Assembly: GCA_028867075.1 (NCBI GenBank)
Contig: JAGWGZ010000006.1
Span: 1 to 41,314 of the forward strand
Reading direction: 5' to 3'
Length of the DNA: 41,314 nucleotides
Origin: Nanobdellota archaeon
GTDB taxonomy: Archaea; Nanobdellota; Nanobdellia; Pacearchaeales; GW2011-AR1
Shown here: one piece after another, positions 29,926 to 38,691 of the stretch
Layout: each line of letters starts with the position of its first letter
Numbering within the stretch: the first letter of the stretch is position 1
Position numbers and translations under genes: made by a program
The notes under the pieces: model-generated
The model's input: the letters and a program-made list of their open reading frames with translations, nothing else
Database searches by the model: none
Told to the model about the DNA's origin: nothing

Positions 29926-32274
29926 ATGTTTGATTTCAAGAAATCTGAGGAAAAATGGAAGAAGTTCTGGGAAGAGGAAAAGACTTACCGATTCAATCAG
30001 CATAGCATGAAGAAAATTTATTCTATAGACACGCCGCCTCCGACAGTGTCGGGAAGAATGCATATGGGCCATGCTTTCTCCTATTCCCAGCAGGATTTCA
30101 TAGCGAGGTTCAGAAGGATGTTCCTCGCTTCAAAAGGAGATTCAGTTTTCTACCCTTTCGGAACAGATGACAATGGGTTGCCAACCGAAAGGTTAGTGGA
30201 AAAGACAAACAAAGTCAAAAGCAAAGAAATGTCAAGAACAGAATTCATAAGGCTTTGCCTCAAAACCCTGAAAGAGGTAACTCCTCAATTTGTTCAGGAT
30301 TGGAAGGACTTAGGCATGTCCTGCGATTTCTCTGAGATATACTCAACCATAAGCGATAGCTCTAGAAAAATCTCGCAAAAATCTTTCATTGAGTTGTACA
30401 AAAAAGGTGAAGTTTACAAAAAAGAATTTCCAACAATCTGGTGTCCGGACTGTCAGACTTCAATCGCACAGGCGGAACTTGAAGACAAGGAAGAAAAGAG
30501 TTTGTTTTCAACCTTGAAATTCTCATGCGGGGGAAAAGACCTTTTAATCTCCACCACAAGACCTGAACTTCTTGAAGCTTGCGTCGCAGTTTTTGTTCAT
30601 CCTGATGATAAAAGGTACAAGTCTTTAGTCGGAAAAAAAGCAAAAATCCCGATGTTCGATTTTGAAGTTCCGATTATAGCAGACAAATCTGCAAATCCCG
30701 AAAAAGGAACCGGCGTTCTGATGATCTGCTCCTTCGGAGATCGATTTGATGCAGATGCGATAAACAGGCATCACCTCAAACCCAGGATAATCTTAAACCG
30801 CCGGGGGAAGATATCAGAAGGGAAATATTCTGGACTAAGTGTCAAGGAAGCAAGAAAACAAATTCTTGAAGACTTAAAAAAAGCAGATTTAATCAAGGAG
30901 CAAAAAGAAATTGATCATGTGGTTAATGTTCATGACAAGTGCGGCACTCCGATTGAATTTCTTACAACAGAACAGTGGTTCATCAGGATTCTTGACAAAA
31001 AGAAAAAGCTCATAGAACAGGGAAGAAAAATAAATTGGTATCCTGACTTCATGAGAAAGCGTTACGAAAATTGGATTCACGGCCTGGAATGGGACTGGAA
31101 CATTTCAAGAGAAAGACATTTCGGAATACCTATTCCTGTTTGGGAATGCAAAAACTGCAAAGAGATAATCCTCGCAAATGAATCTGAACTGCCGATAGAC
31201 CCTACAGAAAAGAAAAAGATCTGCCCCAAATGTAAGGCGGAAGCTATTGGTGAAACAAAAGTTCTTGATACTTGGGCAACATCTTCTTTAAGCCCTCAAA
31301 TTGCATCACATCTTTCAAAAGACAAGATTAAGATTCCTTTCACGCTCCGCGTTCAGGCTCATGACATAATAAGGACATGGGCATTTTATACGATTGTAAA
31401 ATCCTACCTGCACGAATCAAAAATCCCCTGGAGAAACATAGTGGTTTCGGGAAACGTTTCTCTTGGAGGAGAAAAAATGTCAAAATCGAAAGGCAACACA
31501 ATAGATCCGATAGAGGTGATGAACAACTACGGCTCAGATGCATTGAGGTTTTGGGCAGCAAGTTCAAAACTGGGAAATGATTTGGACTATCAGGAAAAAG
31601 ATTTGGTTGCAGGAACAAAAATGGCAAACAAACTGCTCAACGCTTCAAAATTCGTTTTTATGAACCTTGAAGATTACACTGGAAAAGAACCAGAGATTTT
31701 GGAACCATTGGATGAACTTTTCTTGTCCCGATTGAAGGAACTTATAATGAGTGCAACAAAAAGCCTTGAAAACTATGACTACTCGCGCGCAAAGGCAGAT
31801 GTTGAGCAATTCTTCTGGAATGATTTTTGTGATAATTATCTTGAAATCGTCAAAAAAAGAGTCTATCGATATCAAAAAGGCAGCCCGGCAAAAATCTCAG
31901 CCCAATATACTCTTTACAAATCTCTTCTTGCAATCCTAAAAATGACCGCCCCGATTATGCCCTTCATAACCGAAGAAGTCTATCAGGAATATTTTAGGAA
32001 AACAGAGAAAGAAAAATCCATCCACATTTCTGCATGGCCAGAATCTTCAAAGAAGAAGAATTTCGGAAAAGAGAAATGGAGCCTCTTGTTAAAGATAATC
32101 TCTGACATAAGGCAAGAGAAATCAAAACAGCAGAAAGCCATGAACGCCGAGAATATGCTAACGCTCGCAAGTTCAGATTATGAAATGCTTGAAGATTTCA
32201 TCAATGATTTAATGAATGTTGCAAATGCGAGAGGTCTAAAGAAGGGAAAAGAGTTTAAAGTAGAATTTGTATGA
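29926..32274 (+). CDS. valS: Valyl-tRNA synthetase
   Basis: The 782-residue class I synthetase has the HIGH-type motif HMGH at 46-49 (SGRMHMGHAFSYSQQDFIAR), an editing CP1 domain with TTRPELLEACVAVFVHPDD, a zinc ribbon (CPDC near 178 and CKNCKEI ... CPKC in the 405-435 region), and EKMSKSKGN near 516. The C-terminal anticodon domain contains ADVEQFFWNDFCDNYLEIVK, typical of ValRS. No N- or C-terminal extension such as the bacterial coiled coil is present. It charges tRNA-Val and edits mis-charged threonine. Confidence 0.93.
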   Translation: MFDFKKSEEKWKKFWEEEKTYRFNQHSMKKIYSIDTPPPTVSGRMHMGHAFSYSQQDFIARFRRMFLASKGDSVFYPFGTDDNGLPTERLVEKTNKVKSKEMSRTEFIRLCLKTLKEVTPQFVQDWKDLGMSCDFSEIYSTISDSSRKISQKSFIELYKKGEVYKKEFPTIWCPDCQTSIAQAELEDKEEKSLFSTLKFSCGGKDLLISTTRPELLEACVAVFVHPDDKRYKSLVGKKAKIPMFDFEVPIIADKSANPEKGTGVLMICSFGDRFDADAINRHHLKPRIILNRRGKISEGKYSGLSVKEARKQILEDLKKADLIKEQKEIDHVVNVHDKCGTPIEFLTTEQWFIRILDKKKKLIEQGRKINWYPDFMRKRYENWIHGLEWDWNISRERHFGIPIPVWECKNCKEIILANESELPIDPTEKKKICPKCKAEAIGETKVLDTWATSSLSPQIASHLSKDKIKIPFTLRVQAHDIIRTWAFYTIVKSYLHESKIPWRNIVVSGNVSLGGEKMSKSKGNTIDPIEVMNNYGSDALRFWAASSKLGNDLDYQEKDLVAGTKMANKLLNASKFVFMNLEDYTGKEPEILEPLDELFLSRLKELIMSATKSLENYDYSRAKADVEQFFWNDFCDNYLEIVKKRVYRYQKGSPAKISAQYTLYKSLLAILKMTAPIMPFITEEVYQEYFRKTEKEKSIHISAWPESSKKKNFGKEKWSLLLKIISDIRQEKSKQQKAMNAENMLTLASSDYEMLEDFINDLMNVANARGLKKGKEFKVEFV

Positions 32275-32400
32275 ATTTAACTCTAATATTTGATTCCAAC
32301 ATTCAATGCATGCTCTTTCACGATGCCAAATGAAACAATCTCGGGAAGATGCAAAGAAGCGCAAGATGAACTTGTCTGCACATCTTAGTCAAATGTCTAA

Positions 32401-32408
32401 TTTTATAA
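32401..32408 (+). promoter_or_regulatory. TATA box of aRF1
   Basis: TTTTATAA is centred about 29 bp before the aRF1 start codon at 32434, fixing that ATG as the likely start. Confidence 0.55.
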
Positions 32409-32433
32409 ACACGCCTCTTCTTCTTAAAATAAC

Positions 32434-33519
32434 ATGGCTGCGACTAAATCTGAGGTCGGGGAATTGGTTGAAGAACTCAGTGGATACAAAGGAAAACATA
32501 CAGAGCTGATAACTGTTTACATACCTGCAGGTTATGACCCGAACACAACGCAAAAACAGCTGGAGGCTGAAAAAGCAACTGCAAAAAACATAAAGTCAAC
32601 CGCAACAAGGAAGAATGTCATTGATGCTCTTGAAAAAATAATCCGTGAGCTGAAGCCGCTGAAGAAAGCCCCGGACAACGGAATGGCTCTGTTCTGCGGA
32701 AATATTTCCCCTAATGAAGGAGAACAAGATCTGAAATTTTGGAACATTGAACCGCCACATCCGTTAAATACGCGATTGTACAGGTGCGACAAAGAATTTG
32801 TGCTTGACCCCCTGAAACAAATGCTTGAAGTTGAAGAGGTATTTGGATTACTCGTGATGGACAGAAAAGAAGCGACAATTGGACTTCTTGAAGGAAAGCT
32901 GATTCAGGTCCTTCAAAAGATGACATCTGGAATCCCGAGCCAGATTCGCGCGGGCGGGCAGAGTGCGCAGCGATTCCACAGAATAACAGAAGGCCTTACA
33001 AAAGAATTCTACAAGCGAATCGCGGAAGAAATGAAGAAAATTTTCTTTGAAATGCCGAAACTGAGGGGGATAATTGTTGGCGGCCCTGTTCCGACAAAAG
33101 ATGAATTCCTGGACGGAGAATATCTGCCCACGCAATTGAGGAATAAAGTCATAGGACGAATCGACACCGGCGACACGTCCGAGTCTGGATTAAATGAGCT
33201 TGTTGAAAAATCCGGGGAATTGCTGGCACAGCAGGAAATCACCAAGGAAAAGGATGCTATAAAGGCTTACTTCACCGCGCTGAAAGAGTCACACGGAAAG
33301 GCGAGTCTTGGATATCCTGACACGAAAAAAGCGCTTGAATACGGCGCATCACAAACAGTTTATCTTTCCGAAAAAACAGACAAGGAGATACAGAAAGAGC
33401 TTGCGCAACTTGCCGAGAATTCAGGTGCAGAAACGATAATAATATCCGTTGACACAATTGAGGGTCAGCAGTTCTACAATCTTGGCGGGGTTGGAAGCAT
33501 ATTGAGATTCAAGATATGA
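32434..33519 (+). CDS. prf1: Peptide chain release factor aRF1
   Basis: The 361-residue factor has the stop-codon-reading NIKS motif at 52-55 (ATAKNIKSTATRK), the cysteine-bearing FCGNIS segment after it, and the catalytic GGQ at 174-176 (RAGGQSAQRFHR) that triggers peptidyl-tRNA hydrolysis at the ribosome. The C-terminal domain (about 265-361) is present but short, so the whole chain is about 50 residues shorter than typical aRF1 (about 410). It should read all three stop codons, which matches the use of TAA, TAG and TGA in this window. Confidence 0.95.
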   Translation: MAATKSEVGELVEELSGYKGKHTELITVYIPAGYDPNTTQKQLEAEKATAKNIKSTATRKNVIDALEKIIRELKPLKKAPDNGMALFCGNISPNEGEQDLKFWNIEPPHPLNTRLYRCDKEFVLDPLKQMLEVEEVFGLLVMDRKEATIGLLEGKLIQVLQKMTSGIPSQIRAGGQSAQRFHRITEGLTKEFYKRIAEEMKKIFFEMPKLRGIIVGGPVPTKDEFLDGEYLPTQLRNKVIGRIDTGDTSESGLNELVEKSGELLAQQEITKEKDAIKAYFTALKESHGKASLGYPDTKKALEYGASQTVYLSEKTDKEIQKELAQLAENSGAETIIISVDTIEGQQFYNLGGVGSILRFKI

Positions 33520-33561
33520 TCTATTCAAAATACTTTTAAACATCCGAACATTTTAACACTC

Positions 33562-34092
33562 ATGGCATTAACCAGCGACACTGCCTCTGAAATTGATGAA
33601 TCTCCTGAAAAAGAATATCTCAAAAGAATTGAGGCTATATTCTTCATCTCCGGAAGATTTCTGAGCATGCAGGAGTTAATTTCCCTTTCCGACCTAAATC
33701 CGATTATAATAAAAGAGTTAGTTGAGAAACTGAAAGAGAGATACAACAAAGACGATTCCTCAATTGAAATTGTTGAAAGAAACGGGCTCTGGAAGATGGA
33801 CATACGGAAAGAATTCTCAGATATCGTGAACAGGCTTGCATCAGGTAGTTCTGAATTCTCAAGGGCAGAAAGGGAAACTCTTGCGATTATTGCATACAAG
33901 CAGCCGATAAAACAGTCCGTTATAATAAAAATCCGGGGAAATAAGGCATATGACCATATAAAGAAATTCCTCGAGCTAAATCTTATAAAAAAGAAAAAGT
34001 CGGGGCACACGCATGATCTCTCCCTATCCGACGAGTTCTACGATTATTTCAACTTAAAAGATTCTAAAGATCTTCTGGAACAGAAAGAATAA
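33562..34092 (+). CDS. scpB: Segregation and condensation protein ScpB
   Basis: The 176-residue winged-helix protein has the ScpB pattern: EYLKRIEAIFFISGRFLSMQ, EIVERNGLWKMDIRKEFSDI, and FSRAERETLAIIAYKQPIKQ (the most conserved segment), then ILIKKKKSGHTHDLSLSDEF-like ending. ScpB with ScpA and SMC forms the condensin-like loader for chromosome segregation. ScpA and SMC are not in the window. The ATG of the glycosyltransferase overlaps its stop by 1 nt. Confidence 0.9.
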   Translation: MALTSDTASEIDESPEKEYLKRIEAIFFISGRFLSMQELISLSDLNPIIIKELVEKLKERYNKDDSSIEIVERNGLWKMDIRKEFSDIVNRLASGSSEFSRAERETLAIIAYKQPIKQSVIIKIRGNKAYDHIKKFLELNLIKKKKSGHTHDLSLSDEFYDYFNLKDSKDLLEQKE

Positions 34093-35357
34093 TGGAACTT
34101 TATCAGGTACTGATTTACGCTGTCACCTACGTTGGCTTGGTAGCAACTTTTTTTTACATGCTGAATTTAAGGGCTTATTACAAAAGGAAAGACCTTCCGA
34201 AAGAAGCGGAAGATAAAACAGTCAGCATCCTGATTCCGGCATACAACGAAGAAGACAGCATTGAGCGCACGATTGAATCAGCGCTCGCAATTGATTATCC
34301 GAAAGAAAGACTGGAAATAATAGTTGTTGATGATGGGAGCAAGGACGGGACGTACAATCTGGCAAAAAAATATGAATCATCAAAGAAATTCCACGTGAGA
34401 GTCTTTACAAAGGAAAACGGCGGCAAGGGTTCTGCTCTGAACCTCGGAATTTCAAAGGCTAAAAATGATATCATAATCTCGATGGATGCGGATACTTCTG
34501 TAAACAAAGATGCTGTAAAAAAGATGGTCGCGCATTTCTACTCGGACGATGTCATGTCAGTCACTCCCTCTATGGGCGTTGTAAAGCCAAAATCGTTATG
34601 GCAGCGGGTGCAACACATAGAATATTACACCGGAAATTTCCTGAGAAAATCTTTCGCAATAGTGAACTCCATCCATATAACTCCGGGTGCTTTCTCGGCA
34701 TACCGGAAAAGTTTCTTTGAAAAATACGGGGGATATGAGGTCGGAAACATAACAGAGGACCTGGAGATTGCATTAAGGATACAGAAGCATGATTACATCA
34801 TTGAAAATGCAGCCGAGGCTGTTGTTTACACCATCCCTCCGAGAAGATTCAGGGAGCTTCTTGTGCAGAGAAGGAGATGGTATATAGGCCTTGCAAAAAA
34901 TCTTTACAGGTACCGGGAACTTTTCGGATTCAGAAAAGGCATACTCGGAACGATCGTGCTGCCTCTGGCGACGCTTTCAATTTTGTTCACAGTGGTGCTG
35001 ACATTTTACATGGTCATAAAGACAATCTCTCAAGTTCAATCAGATATAAATCTGCTTACCTCAATAAATTTCAATATTGGAAACCTCATAACGACAGGAT
35101 CATTCCTCACGAAGAATTTCTTCTCAACACTGTTTTATAATACATTCACCAACCCAATTTTCATACTCGGGCTTATATTCATACTGTTTATCACATTTTA
35201 TCTGCGCTTCGCGCGTAAGAATATGAAATTCAGGGAAGGGGTGAGGATAAACACGATAATTTTCATTTTCCTCTACGCAATACTTTACACTTTTTGGTGG
35301 GTGGTCTCGCTCATCTATCTCGCAGTGAATAAAAAAGTCGGATGGGGGCACAAATGA
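34092..35357 (+). CDS. Membrane glycosyltransferase, family 2
   Basis: The 421-residue protein has an N-terminal membrane helix (about 3-25), then a GT-A domain with VSILIPAYNEEDSIERTIES, DDGSKDGT at 80-87, DAD at 132-134, TED at 221-223 and QRRRW at 259-263, i.e. the D, DxD, D, QxxRW signature of processive enzymes such as cellulose and hyaluronan synthases. Three or four C-terminal membrane helices (about 283-412) follow, which probably form the export channel. It likely makes or extends an exported polysaccharide or glycolipid; the sugar is unknown. It overlaps scpB by 1 nt and the next gene by 16 nt, so it is in a three-gene operon. Confidence 0.9.
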   Translation: MELYQVLIYAVTYVGLVATFFYMLNLRAYYKRKDLPKEAEDKTVSILIPAYNEEDSIERTIESALAIDYPKERLEIIVVDDGSKDGTYNLAKKYESSKKFHVRVFTKENGGKGSALNLGISKAKNDIIISMDADTSVNKDAVKKMVAHFYSDDVMSVTPSMGVVKPKSLWQRVQHIEYYTGNFLRKSFAIVNSIHITPGAFSAYRKSFFEKYGGYEVGNITEDLEIALRIQKHDYIIENAAEAVVYTIPPRRFRELLVQRRRWYIGLAKNLYRYRELFGFRKGILGTIVLPLATLSILFTVVLTFYMVIKTISQVQSDINLLTSINFNIGNLITTGSFLTKNFFSTLFYNTFTNPIFILGLIFILFITFYLRFARKNMKFREGVRINTIIFIFLYAILYTFWWVVSLIYLAVNKKVGWGHK

Positions 35358-35992
35358 ACAGGCGCATCGGCAAAGACCAAATTTTAAGGCTGCTCATGGC
35401 TTTTATACTTGCAACCCTGACTCTTTCCCTTGTCTTCATAATAATAAATTCTGTCTCATACATAGATTACATAAGCTCAAAACAACAGACAAATGCAATT
35501 TCAGATGCAATAGGCTATATGGAGAACAGTAACATCACATGCAGCAGTGAATTCTTTTCAAACACTTCTGAAAAGCTTGACTTTGTGGCAAAGAGTATGT
35601 CTCTCCTTGAATCGCAATGGGGCACAAATGATCCCCGCGTCCTCCAGGAAAAGGTGCTCTATTCGCAGCTCGAGCAGGACCATCTTAACATAATTCTCGG
35701 ATTTAACAAAAATTGCGGAGCGGATTTTCTGCCTGTCCTCTTCTTTTACTCAAACAACGATAACCTTAAAGACAGGTCACAAAATGTGGGATTCATTCTT
35801 GATTCATTCAGGCAGGCTAACATGGGAAGAGTCATGATATACTCTTTTGATTACGATCTGAACTCCACAGTAGTGCAGCATCTGAAGCAGGAGTATAAAA
35901 TAACAGGTGCGCCAAGCATTGCGATAGGAACAAACTGGACAGTTTTCACACCCGACAACATAAATGAACTTTCCCCTTATCTTTCCGGATAA
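35342..35992 (+). CDS. Membrane-anchored thioredoxin-fold-like protein
   Basis: The 216-residue protein has one N-terminal membrane helix (about 13-35), a helical middle and a C-terminal part with ADFLPVLFFYSNNDNLKDRS and YKITGAPSIAIGTNWTVF, which follow the thioredoxin fold including the cis-Pro loop (GAPS). No CxxC active site is present; single cysteines occur at about 61 and 125. A non-redox, structural or binding role is inferred. It overlaps the glycosyltransferase by 16 nt. Confidence 0.6.
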   Translation: MGAQMNRRIGKDQILRLLMAFILATLTLSLVFIIINSVSYIDYISSKQQTNAISDAIGYMENSNITCSSEFFSNTSEKLDFVAKSMSLLESQWGTNDPRVLQEKVLYSQLEQDHLNIILGFNKNCGADFLPVLFFYSNNDNLKDRSQNVGFILDSFRQANMGRVMIYSFDYDLNSTVVQHLKQEYKITGAPSIAIGTNWTVFTPDNINELSPYLSG

Positions 35993-36058
35993 ATTATCCT
36001 GCAAATCACTGAATTCCATTACAAGAATCTTTAAAAAACGAGGGTGTTATAGATAGGC

Positions 36059-36757
36059 ATGAATACATGTATCAAATGCGGAATTTCTTCTGAAAATGCA
36101 ACTCTCTATGACGCGATATCAACAGATGGGCTTGTTAAGATATGCGCAAACTGCAATGTGCGCGAGAATCTTCCGCTTCTGAAAAAAACAGGGCCGATAA
36201 CCGGGGAAAAAAGACAGACTGTCTATGAAAGGATGACAAGGCTATCCGGCTATAATCCTGGGGAAAGCGGGACAAATCGAAAGAAAGAGGAGGTAAAAAA
36301 ACAGGATGAAGAGATAAAAATGATAATGGAAAAGAATTATCGCGATGAACTTTACAACTCAGGAACTCAGAAAGACATCTCGGGAGAATCCAATCTTGTC
36401 AGGAATTTTCACTGGGAAATCCTGAAGGCAAGAAGAGCCCGCCATATGACACAACAGCAGCTCGCGGACATTATCGGAGAACCTGAACTCGCAATTAGAA
36501 TGGCTGAAAGGGGAATCCTTCCCCGGGAAAGAGAAAGGCTCGTGAAGAAAATCGAATCTTACCTTGGAATAAGGATAATGAAAGGCCCGTCAGGAGTTAT
36601 TGCTGAACAGAAACAAGCGGCAGAGCAGCCTGCTGAAGAGGGGGTCCCGATTGAAGAAATAAGAAAGAAATTCTCTATAAGGGACTTGTTTGGCCTTGGA
36701 AAAAAGAAGAGAGAAACTGAAGAAAGCACGGAAGAGCATTCTGAAGAGGAAAAATGA
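36059..36757 (+). CDS. Multiprotein bridging factor MBF1-like protein
   Basis: The 232-residue protein begins with a zinc ribbon (C4, C7, C29, C32) and has a Cro/XRE helix-turn-helix around 118-165 (FHWEILKARRARHMTQQQLA, then DIIGEPELAIRMAERGIL). This is archaeal MBF1, which bridges regulators and TBP or interacts with ribosomes. An acidic C-terminal tail (about 185-232, ending ESTEEHSEEEK) is longer than usual. Its TGA overlaps the ATG of the next gene (ATGA). Confidence 0.85.
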   Translation: MNTCIKCGISSENATLYDAISTDGLVKICANCNVRENLPLLKKTGPITGEKRQTVYERMTRLSGYNPGESGTNRKKEEVKKQDEEIKMIMEKNYRDELYNSGTQKDISGESNLVRNFHWEILKARRARHMTQQQLADIIGEPELAIRMAERGILPRERERLVKKIESYLGIRIMKGPSGVIAEQKQAAEQPAEEGVPIEEIRKKFSIRDLFGLGKKKRETEESTEEHSEEEK

Positions 36758-36999
36758 ATATAGAAATAAAAGTTGGAGATTTTAATAGCTTCTTAGGTTC
36801 ATTCTACCTTTCGTATGAATATGGCCGCAAAATGAGAAAATTATCTGTTGGGGAATCAATGGTCATAAGAGGCTTCAAGAATAAATATAAATTACTAACA
36901 TTTGTAGACGGGATTATAGGAACAGGAGATTCAGATAAGAACTATTCCTATCACATGGATGAGAAAGATTTAACCTGTACGATTGAAAGGCTGGATTAA
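36754..36999 (+). CDS. Small protein of unknown function
   Basis: The 81-residue protein overlaps MBF1 by 4 nt, so is translationally coupled to it. It shows alternating beta segments (MNIEIKVGDFNSFLGSFYLS, LSVGESMVIRGFKNKYKLLT) without cysteines or membrane segments. Family not recognised. Confidence 0.65.
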   Translation: MNIEIKVGDFNSFLGSFYLSYEYGRKMRKLSVGESMVIRGFKNKYKLLTFVDGIIGTGDSDKNYSYHMDEKDLTCTIERLD

Positions 37000-37042
37000 A
37001 CAATAGCATTAAGTTTATAAACTAATTTTATGATTTTCCTTC

Positions 37043-37306
37043 ATGGAAATCAAGGTATTAAAGAGCGCAAAAGATGAGCTTGAAGTTGAGCTTGACAGCA
37101 TCACGATAGCCGAGATTTTAAGGGTTTATCTGAACAAAGATTCCTCAGTCACTTTCGCTGCCTGGAAAAGGGAGCACCCGACAAAAAATCCGGTAATGCT
37201 GATAAAGACAAAAGGAAAAACCCCGAAAAAAGCAGTTGATGATGCTATCACGGAAATAGAAAAAGAACTTGAAAAAGCTGAAGATGATTTCAAAAAAATG
37301 AAGTGA
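37043..37306 (+). CDS. rpoL: DNA-directed RNA polymerase subunit L (Rpo11)
   Basis: The 87-residue protein matches archaeal Rpo11: MEIKVLKSAKDELEVELDSI, TIAEILRVYLNKDSSVTFAA, WKREHPTKNPVMLIKTKGKT, then a C-terminal dimerisation helix. With Rpo3 it forms the alpha-like assembly platform of RNA polymerase. A TATA box (about 37013-37020) is centred 27 bp before the start, so it has its own leaderless-type promoter. The usual AAY..EHPL motif is AAWKREHP here, a mild variant. Confidence 0.9.
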   Translation: MEIKVLKSAKDELEVELDSITIAEILRVYLNKDSSVTFAAWKREHPTKNPVMLIKTKGKTPKKAVDDAITEIEKELEKAEDDFKKMK

Positions 37307-37355
37307 ATCTTTTGAAAACAATAATTCTTATTAATTCAGTATTCTTTTTTTGTGT

Positions 37356-38081
37356 ATGTCCAAGAATAAAATCTCAAGCGGAAGCTATGATTTGAACAAA
37401 TGGCTTTATGGGGGCTATGAAACAGATATTATAACAATGATTGCGGGACCGCCCGGCAGCGGGAAGACAAATTTTGCAATCTTGGCTGCCTGCTCCCAGG
37501 CAAAAAAAGGAAACAAAGTCCTGTTTATTGACACAGAAGGAGGATTCAGCACAGAGCGAGTGAAGCAGATTGTTGAGGAGAACCCGGAAGAAATCCTGAA
37601 GAATATCCTGATTTTAAAGCCGACAAATTTTGAGGAGCAGAAAGAGGCAATAAGAAACCTGAAGACGCAGATAAAAAAAGAATCGCTCGGCCTGATAATA
37701 ATTGACGGCATGGCGATGCTTTACAGATTGGAACTGGGAGACAGCCGCGGAGACAGCGAGGAAATTAGGGAACTGAACCGTGAGGTTGCAAAGCAGATGG
37801 GGGACCTTGCAGAAATTGCAAGGAAACAGGAAATTCCAATTATGATAACAAACCAAGTATATTCCTCTTTCCTCACAGATGAAGAGATGAAGAAAGGCAT
37901 TGAGCGTGAGACAAACATTGTGGGGGGAGATTTGTTCAAGTACTGGAGCAAGTGCATCATCCAGCTCTCAAATGACAATCGGAAAAGAAAAGCTTTCCTC
38001 CTGAAACACCGCTATCTACCGCAGAAAGAACTTCCCTTTGAAATCCGCAACAGAGGCGTGTTCAAGAGAGGGATTTTCTAA
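37356..38081 (+). CDS. radB: RadB recombinase paralogue
   Basis: The open frame can be extended two codons to a TTG at 37350, but ATG 37356 is the natural start (241 residues). It has Walker A GPPGSGKT at 31-38, Walker B as LGLIIIDGMAML, and RadA/RecA-family strands ITNQVYS and KHRYLPQKELPFEI. RadB lacks the N-terminal HhH domain of RadA and acts as an accessory factor or mediator in homologous recombination. The length fits the family. Confidence 0.92.
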   Translation: MSKNKISSGSYDLNKWLYGGYETDIITMIAGPPGSGKTNFAILAACSQAKKGNKVLFIDTEGGFSTERVKQIVEENPEEILKNILILKPTNFEEQKEAIRNLKTQIKKESLGLIIIDGMAMLYRLELGDSRGDSEEIRELNREVAKQMGDLAEIARKQEIPIMITNQVYSSFLTDEEMKKGIERETNIVGGDLFKYWSKCIIQLSNDNRKRKAFLLKHRYLPQKELPFEIRNRGVFKRGIF

Positions 38082-38149
38082 AGAGGTTTATTCTAAGGTG
38101 CTAAACAAATCATATAAATTATTATAAAGGAAGATCCATTTTCAAGATT

Positions 38150-38638
38150 ATGAGCGATGAAGAAACATACCAACCAGACCCTACTTTAATCGAAGAAATT
38201 AATAAAATAGTAGATTATTCCGATGGTTTTCAATACAGTAGTATTAAAGATTTATTAAAATATTTTAAGGGCAAACCGACGAGTGAAGATGCTGTTAAAG
38301 TTGGAGATTTAATTATAAGGATTAATGATAACATCTTTGAGCAGATAGAAAATTCTAATTTAAGTGAGGAAGATTTAGAAGATGCTAGAGAAGATTATGC
38401 ATGTAGGTGTAGTACTCATATGATGAGAGTTACTTGTTGGTATGATTTAGCAATTCAACTTGATCCAAATAATAAAAAGGCATATGAGAGGTTAGCCGGG
38501 AGAGTTTGGTGGGGATTGAATGAATGGCCAGGCACCACATTAGAACCGCTTCTGACACAATATGATGATAAGACTTTCCAGAAAGTAAAAGAACAATATT
38601 TGAAAGAATTAAGCGATTGGGCTAATTCATTAGGATAA
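38150..38638 (+). CDS. Helical protein of unknown function
   Basis: The 162-residue acidic protein has a segment resembling one TPR unit (CWYDLAIQLDPNNKKAYERL AGRVWWG). The AT content and codon use are higher in A/T than in the flanking radB and nreA genes, which might mean recent arrival. It has a TATA-like CATATAAATT about 40 bp upstream. Function unknown. Confidence 0.6.
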   Translation: MSDEETYQPDPTLIEEINKIVDYSDGFQYSSIKDLLKYFKGKPTSEDAVKVGDLIIRINDNIFEQIENSNLSEEDLEDAREDYACRCSTHMMRVTCWYDLAIQLDPNNKKAYERLAGRVWWGLNEWPGTTLEPLLTQYDDKTFQKVKEQYLKELSDWANSLG

Positions 38639-38691
38639 TTATTCTAATCAATATATAAAAACTTAAACTTCATCCTCTTTTATCCAATCGG

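Noticed and set aside
32275-32433. Small gene or C/D box RNA between valS and aRF1
   Set aside because: The frame starting at 32306 runs into aRF1 out of frame without protein-like pattern, and no convincing C/D box pair was found.
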